This document shows positions 18,287 through 26,837 of a stretch of DNA of 64,000 nucleotides, one piece after another (position 1 is the stretch's first letter; every line of letters begins with the position of its first letter). The notes below the pieces were generated by a model. It saw only the letters and a program-made list of their open reading frames with translations. It searched no databases and was not told the origin of the DNA. This DNA comes from Clostridiaceae bacterium (GTDB lineage: Bacteria > Bacillota > Clostridia > Tissierellales > Sporanaerobacteraceae). A program made the position numbers and the translations under genes. Location: the NCBI GenBank assembly GCA_019391515.1, contig JAHXQP010000029.1, positions 1 to 64,000 on the forward strand. The letters are read 5' to 3'.

Positions 18287-19312
18287 ATGAATATTGATTT
18301 TAAATATAAAAAGAAAGAAATAGATTATGTTTCAGGGTATATATTTAAAGGTAGAAACTATAGATGTAGCTATGTAAGATACAATACACTATATAAAAAT
18401 CCTTCCCCGGGTACTGAAAAAGTTGAATTTTATAATTTTAATCCTAGAGGCAAAACTAGGGCTTCAACCTTAATACTTCATGGCCTAGGAAGTAGAAATA
18501 TTAAATTTTTACTTTGGATTGGACCTCATCTAGCTTCTGCCGGAGTAAATACTACTATACTAATACTTCCTGGAAATTATACTAGGGTTGATAATAATTC
18601 TGCAAGTGGAAAAAATTTCCTATACCCTAATATAAATACAATGTATCAATTCTGGGAACATGGAGTCATTGATACATTGACTACTATTGATTTATTAGAA
18701 CAAAAAAACTTGTGGGAAAATAATAATATAATAATGGGGTACTGCTTAGGCGGTATGATAACAACAATTGTAGGTTCTATAGATAAAAGAATCAATCATA
18801 AATTATTTATGACAACCGGTGGACATCTACCTAAAATTCTTCATGAATCACCTACAACAAATTTTGTAAGAAAAATGTTTAATAGTGGACATGAGCCTAG
18901 CTTTTACTTAAACAATAAACAATATTTATACGATACCTATAAAGAGCAGTTTCCTGAAGTAAGAAAAATGTCTTTCTCAGAAATTATTAATAATAATGAC
19001 ATTCATCCCCTATTTAAAATAGATCCTATAGCTTATGCCCATTTACTTGATATGTCGGAGGTAACTTTCATAGATGCGATATTCGATACTACCCTTCCCT
19101 TTGATTCAAGGAAAATACTTTATAGGGAAATGGAAGGTGCTAAAAGAAGGATTCTTCCAATAAGCCATGTAAATTGGCTACCCTTTGAGTATATATTGGC
19201 TAAATATATACTCCATAAATTAAATATCAATGATAGAAAAGCTAGAAAAGCACTATTACAAGGAGAAACAATGGAAAATCCTCTTGAAAAGGATAGTATA
19301 ATAGGAAAGTAG
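18287..19312 (+). CDS. Alpha/beta hydrolase with GYCLGG nucleophile elbow
   Basis: A protein of about 341 residues with an alpha/beta hydrolase fold. LILHGLGSRN is the oxyanion-hole region and GYCLGGM is the nucleophile elbow, where cysteine replaces the usual serine, as in dienelactone hydrolases. A histidine in PISHVNWLP near the end could complete the triad. The second ATG is preferred because AAAGG is then about 8 bases away; the first ATG at 18281 is only two bases from it. It is followed after 9 bp by a second hydrolase gene, so the two form an operon. Substrate unknown. Confidence 0.75.
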   Translation: MNIDFKYKKKEIDYVSGYIFKGRNYRCSYVRYNTLYKNPSPGTEKVEFYNFNPRGKTRASTLILHGLGSRNIKFLLWIGPHLASAGVNTTILILPGNYTRVDNNSASGKNFLYPNINTMYQFWEHGVIDTLTTIDLLEQKNLWENNNIIMGYCLGGMITTIVGSIDKRINHKLFMTTGGHLPKILHESPTTNFVRKMFNSGHEPSFYLNNKQYLYDTYKEQFPEVRKMSFSEIINNNDIHPLFKIDPIAYAHLLDMSEVTFIDAIFDTTLPFDSRKILYREMEGAKRRILPISHVNWLPFEYILAKYILHKLNINDRKARKALLQGETMENPLEKDSIIGK

Positions 19313-19321
19313 GAGAAGTCT

Positions 19322-20305
19322 ATGGAAAAATTAAAGGAAAAGTTAAAAAAGTCATTTTTTTTCGTAAATAAAATATATGTATTTGTTGTTTTTGTTGGAC
19401 TTACATTTGTGGATTTCACTTTAGGTTTTTATTATTTTATACTTTCCATAGCTATACTTATTGGAAGAATTCTTAATTCTCATCTTCCACTACAACCCGA
19501 AAAAGATTTCTTCTTTAAAACATATACTTATAAAAAATTACGCCATAAAAGTTTAAAAATAGATATATGGTATCCATCAAAAAATTCAGAGAAATCTTTT
19601 CCTCTAGTTTTCTTCTGCCATGGAGGAGGATGGATATCTGGATTTAGAAATCAAGCAAATAATGTTTCTTGGTGTAAATATTTAGCTTCAAAGGGCTTCT
19701 GTGTATCAAGTATTGACTATAGATATGGTATAAAAAATAATATGGACGATATATTGAGTGATTATAGCGATGCATTAAACTTTATTAAAAAAAATAGTGA
19801 AATATTGAAAATAGATAAGGATAATATAGTTCTAATGGGTCTATCTGCAGGGGGACACCTTTCTTTACTATATTCAACTTACAATTCTTATATGAGCAAC
19901 AGAAATAAAATGGAGGGAATAAAAGGTGTAGTTGCCTATTATTCCCCCTCAGACTTAAATGATATATTTATTCCTGAAAACAAATCTCTCTTTGCTAAGT
20001 TTGCTACTAAAAAAACCTTATCTGCAAAACCGGAAGATGAAAAAGAAGTATATGATTATTATTCTCCTCTTAGGTGGATTTCAAAAGATATGGTTCCATG
20101 TCTTGTAGTCCATGGTAAACTTGATACTACTGTTCCTTTTAGCTCATCTATAAAACTTGTACAAGAATTAAAAAAACATAATATAAAGTATGAATTTCTT
20201 GTACATGATGAAGGAAGCCATTCTTTTGATACAAGACTTAAAAATTCTAAAACTATAAATATATTAGAAAAAACTTCATTATTTATAGAGCATTTATTTG
20301 AATAA
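19322..20305 (+). CDS. Membrane-anchored alpha/beta hydrolase (esterase/lipase-like)
   Basis: A 327-residue protein. Residues 1-60 are mostly hydrophobic (VFVVFVGLTFVDFTLGFYYF), giving one or two membrane spans. The catalytic domain has FFCHGGGW (oxyanion hole of HSL/BD-FAE type esterases), GLSAGGH (nucleophile serine), HGKLDTTVPF (aspartate) and DEGSHSF (histidine), so the triad is complete. Ninth base after the upstream hydrolase stop, with a GGAGAAG RBS. Together they may act on a lipid or ester at the membrane; this is inference from location only. Confidence 0.8.
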   Translation: MEKLKEKLKKSFFFVNKIYVFVVFVGLTFVDFTLGFYYFILSIAILIGRILNSHLPLQPEKDFFFKTYTYKKLRHKSLKIDIWYPSKNSEKSFPLVFFCHGGGWISGFRNQANNVSWCKYLASKGFCVSSIDYRYGIKNNMDDILSDYSDALNFIKKNSEILKIDKDNIVLMGLSAGGHLSLLYSTYNSYMSNRNKMEGIKGVVAYYSPSDLNDIFIPENKSLFAKFATKKTLSAKPEDEKEVYDYYSPLRWISKDMVPCLVVHGKLDTTVPFSSSIKLVQELKKHNIKYEFLVHDEGSHSFDTRLKNSKTINILEKTSLFIEHLFE

Positions 20306-20326
20306 ACTAATTTATTGTATTCTTTC

Positions 20327-21829
20327 TTACTCTTCTACTACCGATGCCATGTTTTTAAGAAACTCTTCTTCCCATGTATAGATATATTTTCCTGTAGCCC
20401 ATTCTGCCATAATAACAGTTTCGGAATTCTTAAGTTTTATTTTTTTTATATATTCCTTAGATAATTTCCCTTGTTCTATAGTATAGATCAATATGTTATT
20501 GTGGGTTAATATTAGAGCAATATCTTCATTAGGAGAAGTAAATACATCTACTGCTTCTGGAACTCTATGCTTGACCTCATTCCATGAAACTGATAATTCA
20601 TCATACATAACCAACTCTTTTGGAGGTATAATTTTTATATTAAAATCTTTGTAAAAATCCCTATCTTCTTCTAAAACATTGATCCTCCCTTTCATAATCC
20701 AATGACCATTCCTTCTAGCTAACCCAAAGCTATCTTCTTGAGGTTTTGTATCTAAATAATCGTTCTTAGATTTATAATCAGATGAAAATTCTCTTGCTGC
20801 ACTTTCATAAAAAGCTTTTTGTCCGTTTTCTCCTATAATATCAGATATCTTAACGGGATTTCCACTATTTATATTATCTATTGGAAAAATATTTAATCTT
20901 ACTTTTCCTTTTGGAAAGTTTTCAAAAGACTCTAAAGATATATAATCATTACCTAAATAGTTTATGGTTTTAATAGTGCTTTCTTCGGCTTCATCTATAT
21001 CTTCATACTTATACATCTCTGGAAACTCTTTGCTTAACGGATAAGCATATAAAATATCCTTTAATTTATTATCAATGTTGACTCTATTCATGCCTACTTT
21101 CCAAAAGCCTGTTTTCCTTGGAAGAAATATATCTTCTGTTTCATAAATATTACCTATTGTTTTATTCTTACTTGATATCCAAAAAGTCCTATACTTCCAT
21201 TGTCCTGACCTATTTTCCTGTTCACTTTCTTCATAATATCTAAGACCTAATAGCACACCTGTTCTAAGGATTTCACTATTTCCACTAGTTAAAGATTCAT
21301 AATTTATTGCTTTTTCATTCTCTACATATTCTTTTAGTTCCTTTTCATTTAAATTATCAGATACCTTTGTAAGATAGAAAAATACTCCGTCTATATTAAC
21401 AATTATCTTATCATCTTTTTCCTTTATAAATTCATAAAAAAGTTTCTCTTCACTAGTTAAAGTAATAATCTGTATATTTTTGCTTTCTATACCTAAATAT
21501 TCAGGTTTTACTTTATATTGATATAAAAGATAATCTGACGTACTTACATTCTTAATCTTATAAGAAGGGCTTAAACATACATCATCACCTATTACTACAA
21601 CTTTTTCATGAAATAAAACTTTTTTATTTAAAATCTTTTTAGCTTCCTCGTCTGTTAATCCATTCCCACTACTTTTTTTGTATTTTTCTATTTTCCATTC
21701 ACCTAATATTGGAGGAGTATTGTTATCTGGCGATTTAATTCTCTCTGTAGTTTCTATATTTGTAAATTCACATGATGAAAAAAGTGTAGTTAATAAAACT
21801 ATAATAATTATTAGATATAATTTTTTCAT
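20327..21829 (-). CDS. Lipoprotein of unknown function, co-transcribed with a two-component system
   Basis: A 500-residue secreted lipoprotein. The signal peptide MKKLYLIIIIVLLTTLFSSC ends at lipobox cysteine C20. The mature part is hydrophilic, with recurring W/G/Y motifs, but no family was recognised. Its start overlaps the histidine kinase stop by 4 bp, so it is translationally coupled to the sensor and may be a sensory partner or output of that system. It converges with the hydrolase operon on the other strand, with 21 bp between. Confidence 0.75.
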   Translation of the reverse strand: MKKLYLIIIIVLLTTLFSSCEFTNIETTERIKSPDNNTPPILGEWKIEKYKKSSGNGLTDEEAKKILNKKVLFHEKVVVIGDDVCLSPSYKIKNVSTSDYLLYQYKVKPEYLGIESKNIQIITLTSEEKLFYEFIKEKDDKIIVNIDGVFFYLTKVSDNLNEKELKEYVENEKAINYESLTSGNSEILRTGVLLGLRYYEESEQENRSGQWKYRTFWISSKNKTIGNIYETEDIFLPRKTGFWKVGMNRVNIDNKLKDILYAYPLSKEFPEMYKYEDIDEAEESTIKTINYLGNDYISLESFENFPKGKVRLNIFPIDNINSGNPVKISDIIGENGQKAFYESAAREFSSDYKSKNDYLDTKPQEDSFGLARRNGHWIMKGRINVLEEDRDFYKDFNIKIIPPKELVMYDELSVSWNEVKHRVPEAVDVFTSPNEDIALILTHNNILIYTIEQGKLSKEYIKKIKLKNSETVIMAEWATGKYIYTWEEEFLKNMASVVEE

Positions 21830-23226
21830 TTGATTAATTCCTCCTTAGTAGGTAGAAATACAGATATTTTTGTACCTAAATTGACTTCACTTTCTATTTT
21901 TATGAAACCTCCATGAAGTTTTACTATTTCATCAGATATGGATAGTCCAAGTCCACTATTAGATTTACTATTTTTCCCCTTATAAAATTTTTCTTTTACA
22001 TAAGGCAAATCTTCCTTTGGAATACCACATCCACAATCCTCTACTGAAACTACTACATACTGTCCCTTCATTCTAGCAGAAAGTGAAATATTTCCTGCCT
22101 TAGGAGTAAATTTCAATGAATTATCTATTAAATTAATAAATACTTGTTTAATCCTATTTCCATCTCCTAAAATAATAGGCAATTCCTCTTTAATATCTAA
22201 ATTGAGTTTAATATTTTTTAAATTTGCTCTAGGTGTTAATTGCTTAGTAATTTGCTTTAATACTTTAGTTATATCCATTTCTTCTTTGTTCAAGGTTATT
22301 CTATCAGAGACAAACCTAGAAAAATCTAACAACTCTTCTACCATATAAGTTAGCCTATCACTTTCTTTTTCTATAATATCTAGACCATCTTCCAACAACG
22401 GATTGTCAGATAAATCCTCAGCTTTCAATGTTATGGCCCACCCTTTGATTGAAGTCAGGGGAGTCCTAAGTTCATGGGATATAGAAGAAATAAAATCATT
22501 TTTTAATTGGTCTTTTTTAATAAGTTCCTCTGCCATATAGTTTAATGTATCAGAAAGTTTTCCAATTTCATCATCATATTTTTTTTGACTTCTAACCTTT
22601 AGCTGCCCGTCAGCCATTTTTTCTGCTACTCCTGTTACTTCTTTTAAAGGTTTAACAATAGTATTTGCTAGAAAGATACTTACTAATCCAGATATTAATA
22701 CAACTATAAAACCTATCCAGAGAAGTATTAGTGATATATTTCTTATAATCTTGTTTGTTGAACTGAGGGATGCTATAAATCTCATTATTCCTATAATATT
22801 TCCATCTGATATAAGGGGATAGGATACAGCCATTACTGGAGATGAGTCATACTCTACATTTCCAATCCATGTACCTTTTTCTCCATTTTTAGCTTTTAAT
22901 ACATCTGGAGTCTGAATAATCTTTGGATAATCTACACCTATAGAATCCATCAATACATTTCCTCTCAGATCTAATATTTGAACTTGGGCATTAGTCTGTT
23001 CCCAAAAAACATCTACATCATCAACTATTAAATCCTCTAAAGAAGATGTAGAGAAATATCTTGAATAAAACTCTGATGATAGCCTTATTTGATTTGATAA
23101 AACATCTTCTAAACTTTTATAATAATATTGTTTAGCTGCATTTAATAATACCAGCTCTAATATAACTACAGTAATAATTATTACGAGCATAAAATTTCCT
23201 ACTAATCTAGTCTTTATACTTTTCAT
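21826..23226 (-). CDS. Sensor histidine kinase (HAMP-HisKA-HATPase)
   Basis: A 466-residue membrane kinase. The first span is at about 10-30, then an extracytoplasmic sensor of about 130 residues, a second span at about 165-190, a HAMP linker, a HisKA box SSISHELRTPLTSIKG with the phosphorylated histidine, and an HATPase domain with NLIDNSLKFTP (N box), DCGCGIP (G1) and GLGLSISDEI (G2). All signature motifs are intact. It lies 8 bp after its response regulator gene and overlaps the lipoprotein gene. Confidence 0.92.
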   Translation of the reverse strand: MKSIKTRLVGNFMLVIIITVVILELVLLNAAKQYYYKSLEDVLSNQIRLSSEFYSRYFSTSSLEDLIVDDVDVFWEQTNAQVQILDLRGNVLMDSIGVDYPKIIQTPDVLKAKNGEKGTWIGNVEYDSSPVMAVSYPLISDGNIIGIMRFIASLSSTNKIIRNISLILLWIGFIVVLISGLVSIFLANTIVKPLKEVTGVAEKMADGQLKVRSQKKYDDEIGKLSDTLNYMAEELIKKDQLKNDFISSISHELRTPLTSIKGWAITLKAEDLSDNPLLEDGLDIIEKESDRLTYMVEELLDFSRFVSDRITLNKEEMDITKVLKQITKQLTPRANLKNIKLNLDIKEELPIILGDGNRIKQVFINLIDNSLKFTPKAGNISLSARMKGQYVVVSVEDCGCGIPKEDLPYVKEKFYKGKNSKSNSGLGLSISDEIVKLHGGFIKIESEVNLGTKISVFLPTKEELIK

Positions 23227-23234
23227 ATATCGCT

Positions 23235-23948
23235 CTAATCATCCTCTCTTCTTTGCCACCTATATCCAACTCCCCATACAGTTTGAATATATTTAGGTTT
23301 GCTTGGGTTATCTTCAATTTTTGACCTTAACCTTCGAATATTTACATCTACAATCTTTGAATCTCCAAAAAAATCATATCCCCAAACCCAATTAAGTATT
23401 TCATCCCTCTTAAAGGCCTTTCCAGGGTTTTCTATAAATATTTTCATAATAGCATATTCTGTTGGAGTAAGTTCTATTTCTTCATCGTTTTTATAAAATT
23501 TTCTAGAATAAATATCTATTTTATAAGGACCATATATAATAATATCTTCATTTTCTTCTACCTTAACTATCTCCATTCTTCTTAATAAGGATTTGACTCT
23601 TAATACTAATTCCATAGGATTAAAAGGTTTTATCATATAGTCATCAGTACCATATTCAAGCCCCATTATCTTATCTACATCTTGACTTTTTGCTGTCAAC
23701 ATAATTATACCTATCGTAGGATATTCCTTTCTTAAAATTTTGCATACTTCATAACCATCTATTCCTGGAAGCATAATATCCAAAACTACTATATCTATCT
23801 TTCCTTCTCTTGCTTTTTTTAACCCTTCTTCTCCTGTAGCAGCTTCTAATACAATAAAATCATTTCTTTCTAAATTTATTTTAATAAATTTTCTAATAGA
23901 TTCTTCATCTTCAACTATTAATATCTTATATTTTTTGTTATTTGACAA
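23235..23948 (-). CDS. OmpR/PhoB-family response regulator
   Basis: A 237-residue regulator with a receiver domain (ILIVEDEESIRKF with acidic pocket, VVLDIMLPG with the phosphorylated aspartate, MLTAKS, YMIKPF with the conserved lysine) and a winged-helix DNA-binding domain ending VWGVGYRW. The track start (24017) would put a TATAAT promoter box inside the coding region. The TTG at 23948, 8 bases after GGAG, is preferred. It heads an operon with the kinase and a lipoprotein. Confidence 0.92.
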   Translation of the reverse strand: MSNNKKYKILIVEDEESIRKFIKINLERNDFIVLEAATGEEGLKKAREGKIDIVVLDIMLPGIDGYEVCKILRKEYPTIGIIMLTAKSQDVDKIMGLEYGTDDYMIKPFNPMELVLRVKSLLRRMEIVKVEENEDIIIYGPYKIDIYSRKFYKNDEEIELTPTEYAIMKIFIENPGKAFKRDEILNWVWGYDFFGDSKIVDVNIRRLRSKIEDNPSKPKYIQTVWGVGYRWQRREDD

Positions 23949-24066
23949 CCTAACCACTCCATTATAAATTGTATTTAAAACCATATCACAATTATAACAT
24001 TTTAAATAGTAATCCAACTATAGATTACTACTATATAGCTAATTATAAGTTACAAAATATTTACAA

Positions 24067-24098
24067 AAAAATAAGCCCTTTTTAAAAGGCTTATTTTA
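24067..24098. terminator. Bidirectional terminator
   Basis: AAAATAAGCC pairs with GGCTTATTTT around a short T/A-rich centre, with A and T tracts on either side. It ends the minus-strand gene at 24101 directly. Confidence 0.8.
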
Positions 24099-24100
24099 GT

Positions 24101-24445
24101 TCAGTACCATTGCCCATATCCATAATTATAGGGATATCTCCTTCTAAGTAATTCTGATATAAGTATAATACCTATGATATCTTTCAATAATCTTTCTCTA
24201 CCATAGTAGATTCTTTGCCTATTTCTATATCTAAAAGGCCTTTGTCTTCTTTCCATAGGGTCTTCCCCTATTTCTGGGCATTCCCGTATTATTTCTTCAA
24301 AAACTTCATCAATCATTTTATCTATATCTTCTTCAAGTACATTTTTTTCTATAGGTACTTCTTTTATATTTTTGCTTATTGTATCTATGACTTTTGGATA
24401 TATGCGATAATAAAGTTCTGGATACGGAATATTATTAGAGACCAT
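24101..24445 (-). CDS. Small hypothetical protein with YPELYYRIYP N-terminus
   Basis: A 114-residue protein. The N-terminus YPELYYRIYPKV is followed by an acidic helix, an arginine-rich stretch (ERRQRPFRYRNRQRIYYGR), a hydrophobic helix (DIIGIILISELL) and a tyrosine-rich tail YPYNYGYGQWY. The tyrosine/arginine-rich makeup resembles spore-coat-like proteins of clostridia, but no family can be named with confidence. It has its own RBS (GGAGG) and terminator, so it is a real single-gene unit. Confidence 0.65.
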   Translation of the reverse strand: MVSNNIPYPELYYRIYPKVIDTISKNIKEVPIEKNVLEEDIDKMIDEVFEEIIRECPEIGEDPMERRQRPFRYRNRQRIYYGRERLLKDIIGIILISELLRRRYPYNYGYGQWY

Positions 24446-24526
24446 AAAACAACCTCCTCCGAAATATATTGCATCACTACTATACTATGAAGGATGAGGT
24501 ATTTTTGTGACTATATTTATATACTA

Positions 24527-26245
24527 TTATATTTTAAATTGTGATTTATAAAGCTTTGAATATATTCCATCTTTCTTTAATAGTTCATTATGGTCACCTT
24601 TTTCTTCAATTCCTTCATTGGTTAAAACTATGATCTCATCTGCATTTTTTATAGTAGATAATCTATGAGCTATAACCAATGTAGTTCTACCTTCTGAAAG
24701 CTCTTCCAATGATTTTTGAATTGCTATTTCTGTTTTATTGTCTAATGCAGAAGTAGCTTCATCGAGTATCAATATAGGAGGATTTTTAAGAAATACCCTA
24801 GCAATAGATATCCTTTGTTTTTGTCCTCCTGAAAGCATAACACCTTTTTCTCCAATATAAGTATCATAGCCATCTGGAAGATTAAGTATAAAGTCATGGA
24901 TACTTGCTTTTTTAGCTGCTTCTATTATTTCTTCATCATTTGCATATGGATTTCCATATAATATATTGTCCTTAACAGTTCCCGTAAATAGAAATACATC
25001 TTGTTGAACTAGACCTATATTCCTTCTTAAAGAAGCCAATTTTATATTCTTTATATTTTCGCCATCAATGAGTATTTCTCCATCATCTATCTCATAAAAC
25101 CTAGGAATTAAATGGCAAAGAGTAGTCTTTCCCGCACCACTAGGTCCAACTAATGCTATAGTTTTTCCTGACTCTATATTTAAGTTTACATTTGATAAGA
25201 TAGTTTCCTTTCCATTTTTATAGCTAAAAGAAACATTGTTAAATTTAATGTCTCCACTTACGTCTTTAAGCTCTATAGCATCTTCACTATCTATAATATC
25301 TGGCTTTATATTCATAACATCCATAAATCTTGAAAATCCTGCCATACCTTCTTCATATTGTTGAGCAAATTCAGTAAGTCTTCTAATAGGTTGTAAAAAG
25401 AAATTTACAAATAATAAATATGCTACTAAATCTCCATAGTCTATCTGTCCTTTATAAACAAATATTCCTCCAAGACTTAAAGCGACTAAGTTTAAAATAT
25501 TAGACATAAAATTTATACCTGACATAAATTCTGCCATTGCTTTGTAAGATTCTTGTCTTGCTACTTTAAATCTCATATTACCATCATTAAATTTTTCCAT
25601 TTCATGTTCTTCATTTGTAAAGGACTTTACAATCCTAATACCAGAAATACTATTTTCTAGCTGAGCATTTACATCGGCTATTTTTACCCTTACATCCTTA
25701 AAAGCTTTACTCATCTTACCTCTTTTTGATATTGCAAACCAAATCATTAATGGAATAAATGAAAATATTATAATAGTAAGTCTCCAGTCGATTCTTACAA
25801 GAATAATAAATGATCCTATTAACATTACTGAAGATATAAATAGATCTTCTGGTCCATGATGAGCAAGTTCTGTAATATCTCTTAAATCATTGACTATAGT
25901 TGACATAATATGCCCTGTCTTATTGTTGTCAAAATAAGTGAAAGATAGTGTTTGTAAATGGGCAAATATATCCCTTCTCATATCATGTTCAATCCTAACT
26001 CCCACTATATGCCCCCAGTAGTTAACAATATATTGGCTTATATATCTTAGTATAAAAAGTAAAAATAAATAAAAGGTCCATTTATACAAAAGATCCATTC
26101 TTCCATTAGGAATAATATCATTAACAAAATTTCTTGTAACCAAAGGAAAAATCAAATCGAAAATTGATATTAGAAATGCAAAGATCATATCAATAAAAAA
26201 TAACTTTCTATGCGGTTTGTAATAAGAAGCAAATTTTTTAATCAA
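24527..26245 (-). CDS. ABC exporter (half transporter, MsbA/LmrA type)
   Basis: A 572-residue fused exporter: six membrane helices (about 1-310), then an ATPase with Walker A GPSGAGKTT, signature LSGGQKQRI, Walker B LILDEATSALD and switch histidine VIAHRLS. Such half transporters work as homodimers in lipid or multidrug export. It probably starts at a TTG preceded by AAAGGGGG, directly following the MarR gene (3 bp between), so regulator and pump form an operon. Substrate unknown. Confidence 0.92.
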   Translation of the reverse strand: MIKKFASYYKPHRKLFFIDMIFAFLISIFDLIFPLVTRNFVNDIIPNGRMDLLYKWTFYLFLLFILRYISQYIVNYWGHIVGVRIEHDMRRDIFAHLQTLSFTYFDNNKTGHIMSTIVNDLRDITELAHHGPEDLFISSVMLIGSFIILVRIDWRLTIIIFSFIPLMIWFAISKRGKMSKAFKDVRVKIADVNAQLENSISGIRIVKSFTNEEHEMEKFNDGNMRFKVARQESYKAMAEFMSGINFMSNILNLVALSLGGIFVYKGQIDYGDLVAYLLFVNFFLQPIRRLTEFAQQYEEGMAGFSRFMDVMNIKPDIIDSEDAIELKDVSGDIKFNNVSFSYKNGKETILSNVNLNIESGKTIALVGPSGAGKTTLCHLIPRFYEIDDGEILIDGENIKNIKLASLRRNIGLVQQDVFLFTGTVKDNILYGNPYANDEEIIEAAKKASIHDFILNLPDGYDTYIGEKGVMLSGGQKQRISIARVFLKNPPILILDEATSALDNKTEIAIQKSLEELSEGRTTLVIAHRLSTIKNADEIIVLTNEGIEEKGDHNELLKKDGIYSKLYKSQFKI

Positions 26246-26248
26246 GAA

Positions 26249-26692
26249 CTATTCCCCCTTTTCCAAGCTATCTAATAATTTCTCTAACGAAATCATTAAA
26301 TCTTCTATTTCTTTTTCTTCCATATTATTCAAAGCTGAAAATACAGCTTTATTACTTTTTTCTTTTCTTATTGTCTTAACAAGACTTTTCCCTTCGTCTG
26401 TAATATATACCCTACAAACTCTCCTGTCTAACAAATCCGACTTTTTATATATTAGTCCTTTTTCTTCAAGTCTTGATACTTTTTCTGAAATAGTATTTTG
26501 TGCTTTACCATATTTTTTTGCAAGTTCTCCAACAGAAGGTGACTCTTCCATGTATCCAATATAAAATAACATATGGTATTGATCCACTGTAAGATTATAG
26601 CTTTTAGCCAATTCATGACTTTTTCTATGAATAATCTTATTACAGCTTCTAATATAGCCTGCTACCTTTTCTGCATTCTTCTGCAAATCCAT
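26249..26692 (-). CDS. MarR family regulator of the downstream ABC exporter
   Basis: A 147-residue MarR-type winged-helix regulator. The wHTH is seen as PSVGELAKKYGKAQNTISEKVSRLEEKGLI and the wing as DLLDRRVCRVYITDEGK. The ATG at 26692 is used because GAGGTG lies upstream; the track start at 26749 would overlap the promoter. It is directly followed by the exporter gene. A TATCG-N5-CGATA dyad just before a TATAAT box is a likely site for autorepression, relieved by a drug-like ligand. Confidence 0.88.
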   Translation of the reverse strand: MDLQKNAEKVAGYIRSCNKIIHRKSHELAKSYNLTVDQYHMLFYIGYMEESPSVGELAKKYGKAQNTISEKVSRLEEKGLIYKKSDLLDRRVCRVYITDEGKSLVKTIRKEKSNKAVFSALNNMEEKEIEDLMISLEKLLDSLEKGE

Positions 26693-26716
26693 TTTATACA
26701 CCTCATATATTATAAG

Positions 26717-26731
26717 TATCGTTATGCGATA
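26717..26731. promoter_or_regulatory. Candidate MarR operator
   Basis: TATCG, five bases, then CGATA form a perfect 15-bp dyad 25 bp upstream of the marR-type gene start, directly upstream of TATAAT on the minus strand. Binding here would block the promoter. Confidence 0.55.
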
Positions 26732-26780
26732 TTTTAGATACACGAACATTATATAATTTATTCAAAAAAATTTCAAGTAT

Positions 26781-26828
26781 AAAAAAGATTCCTATCTTTA
26801 GATAGAAATCTAATAATAAGAATCTTTA
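26781..26828 (-). terminator. Terminator of the membrane-protein operon
   Basis: Outer arms AAAGATTC/GAATCTTT and inner arms CTATCT/AGATAG, followed on the minus strand by TTTTTT. It lies directly after the gene ending at 26838. Confidence 0.75.
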
Positions 26829-26837
26829 TTTAATTAT

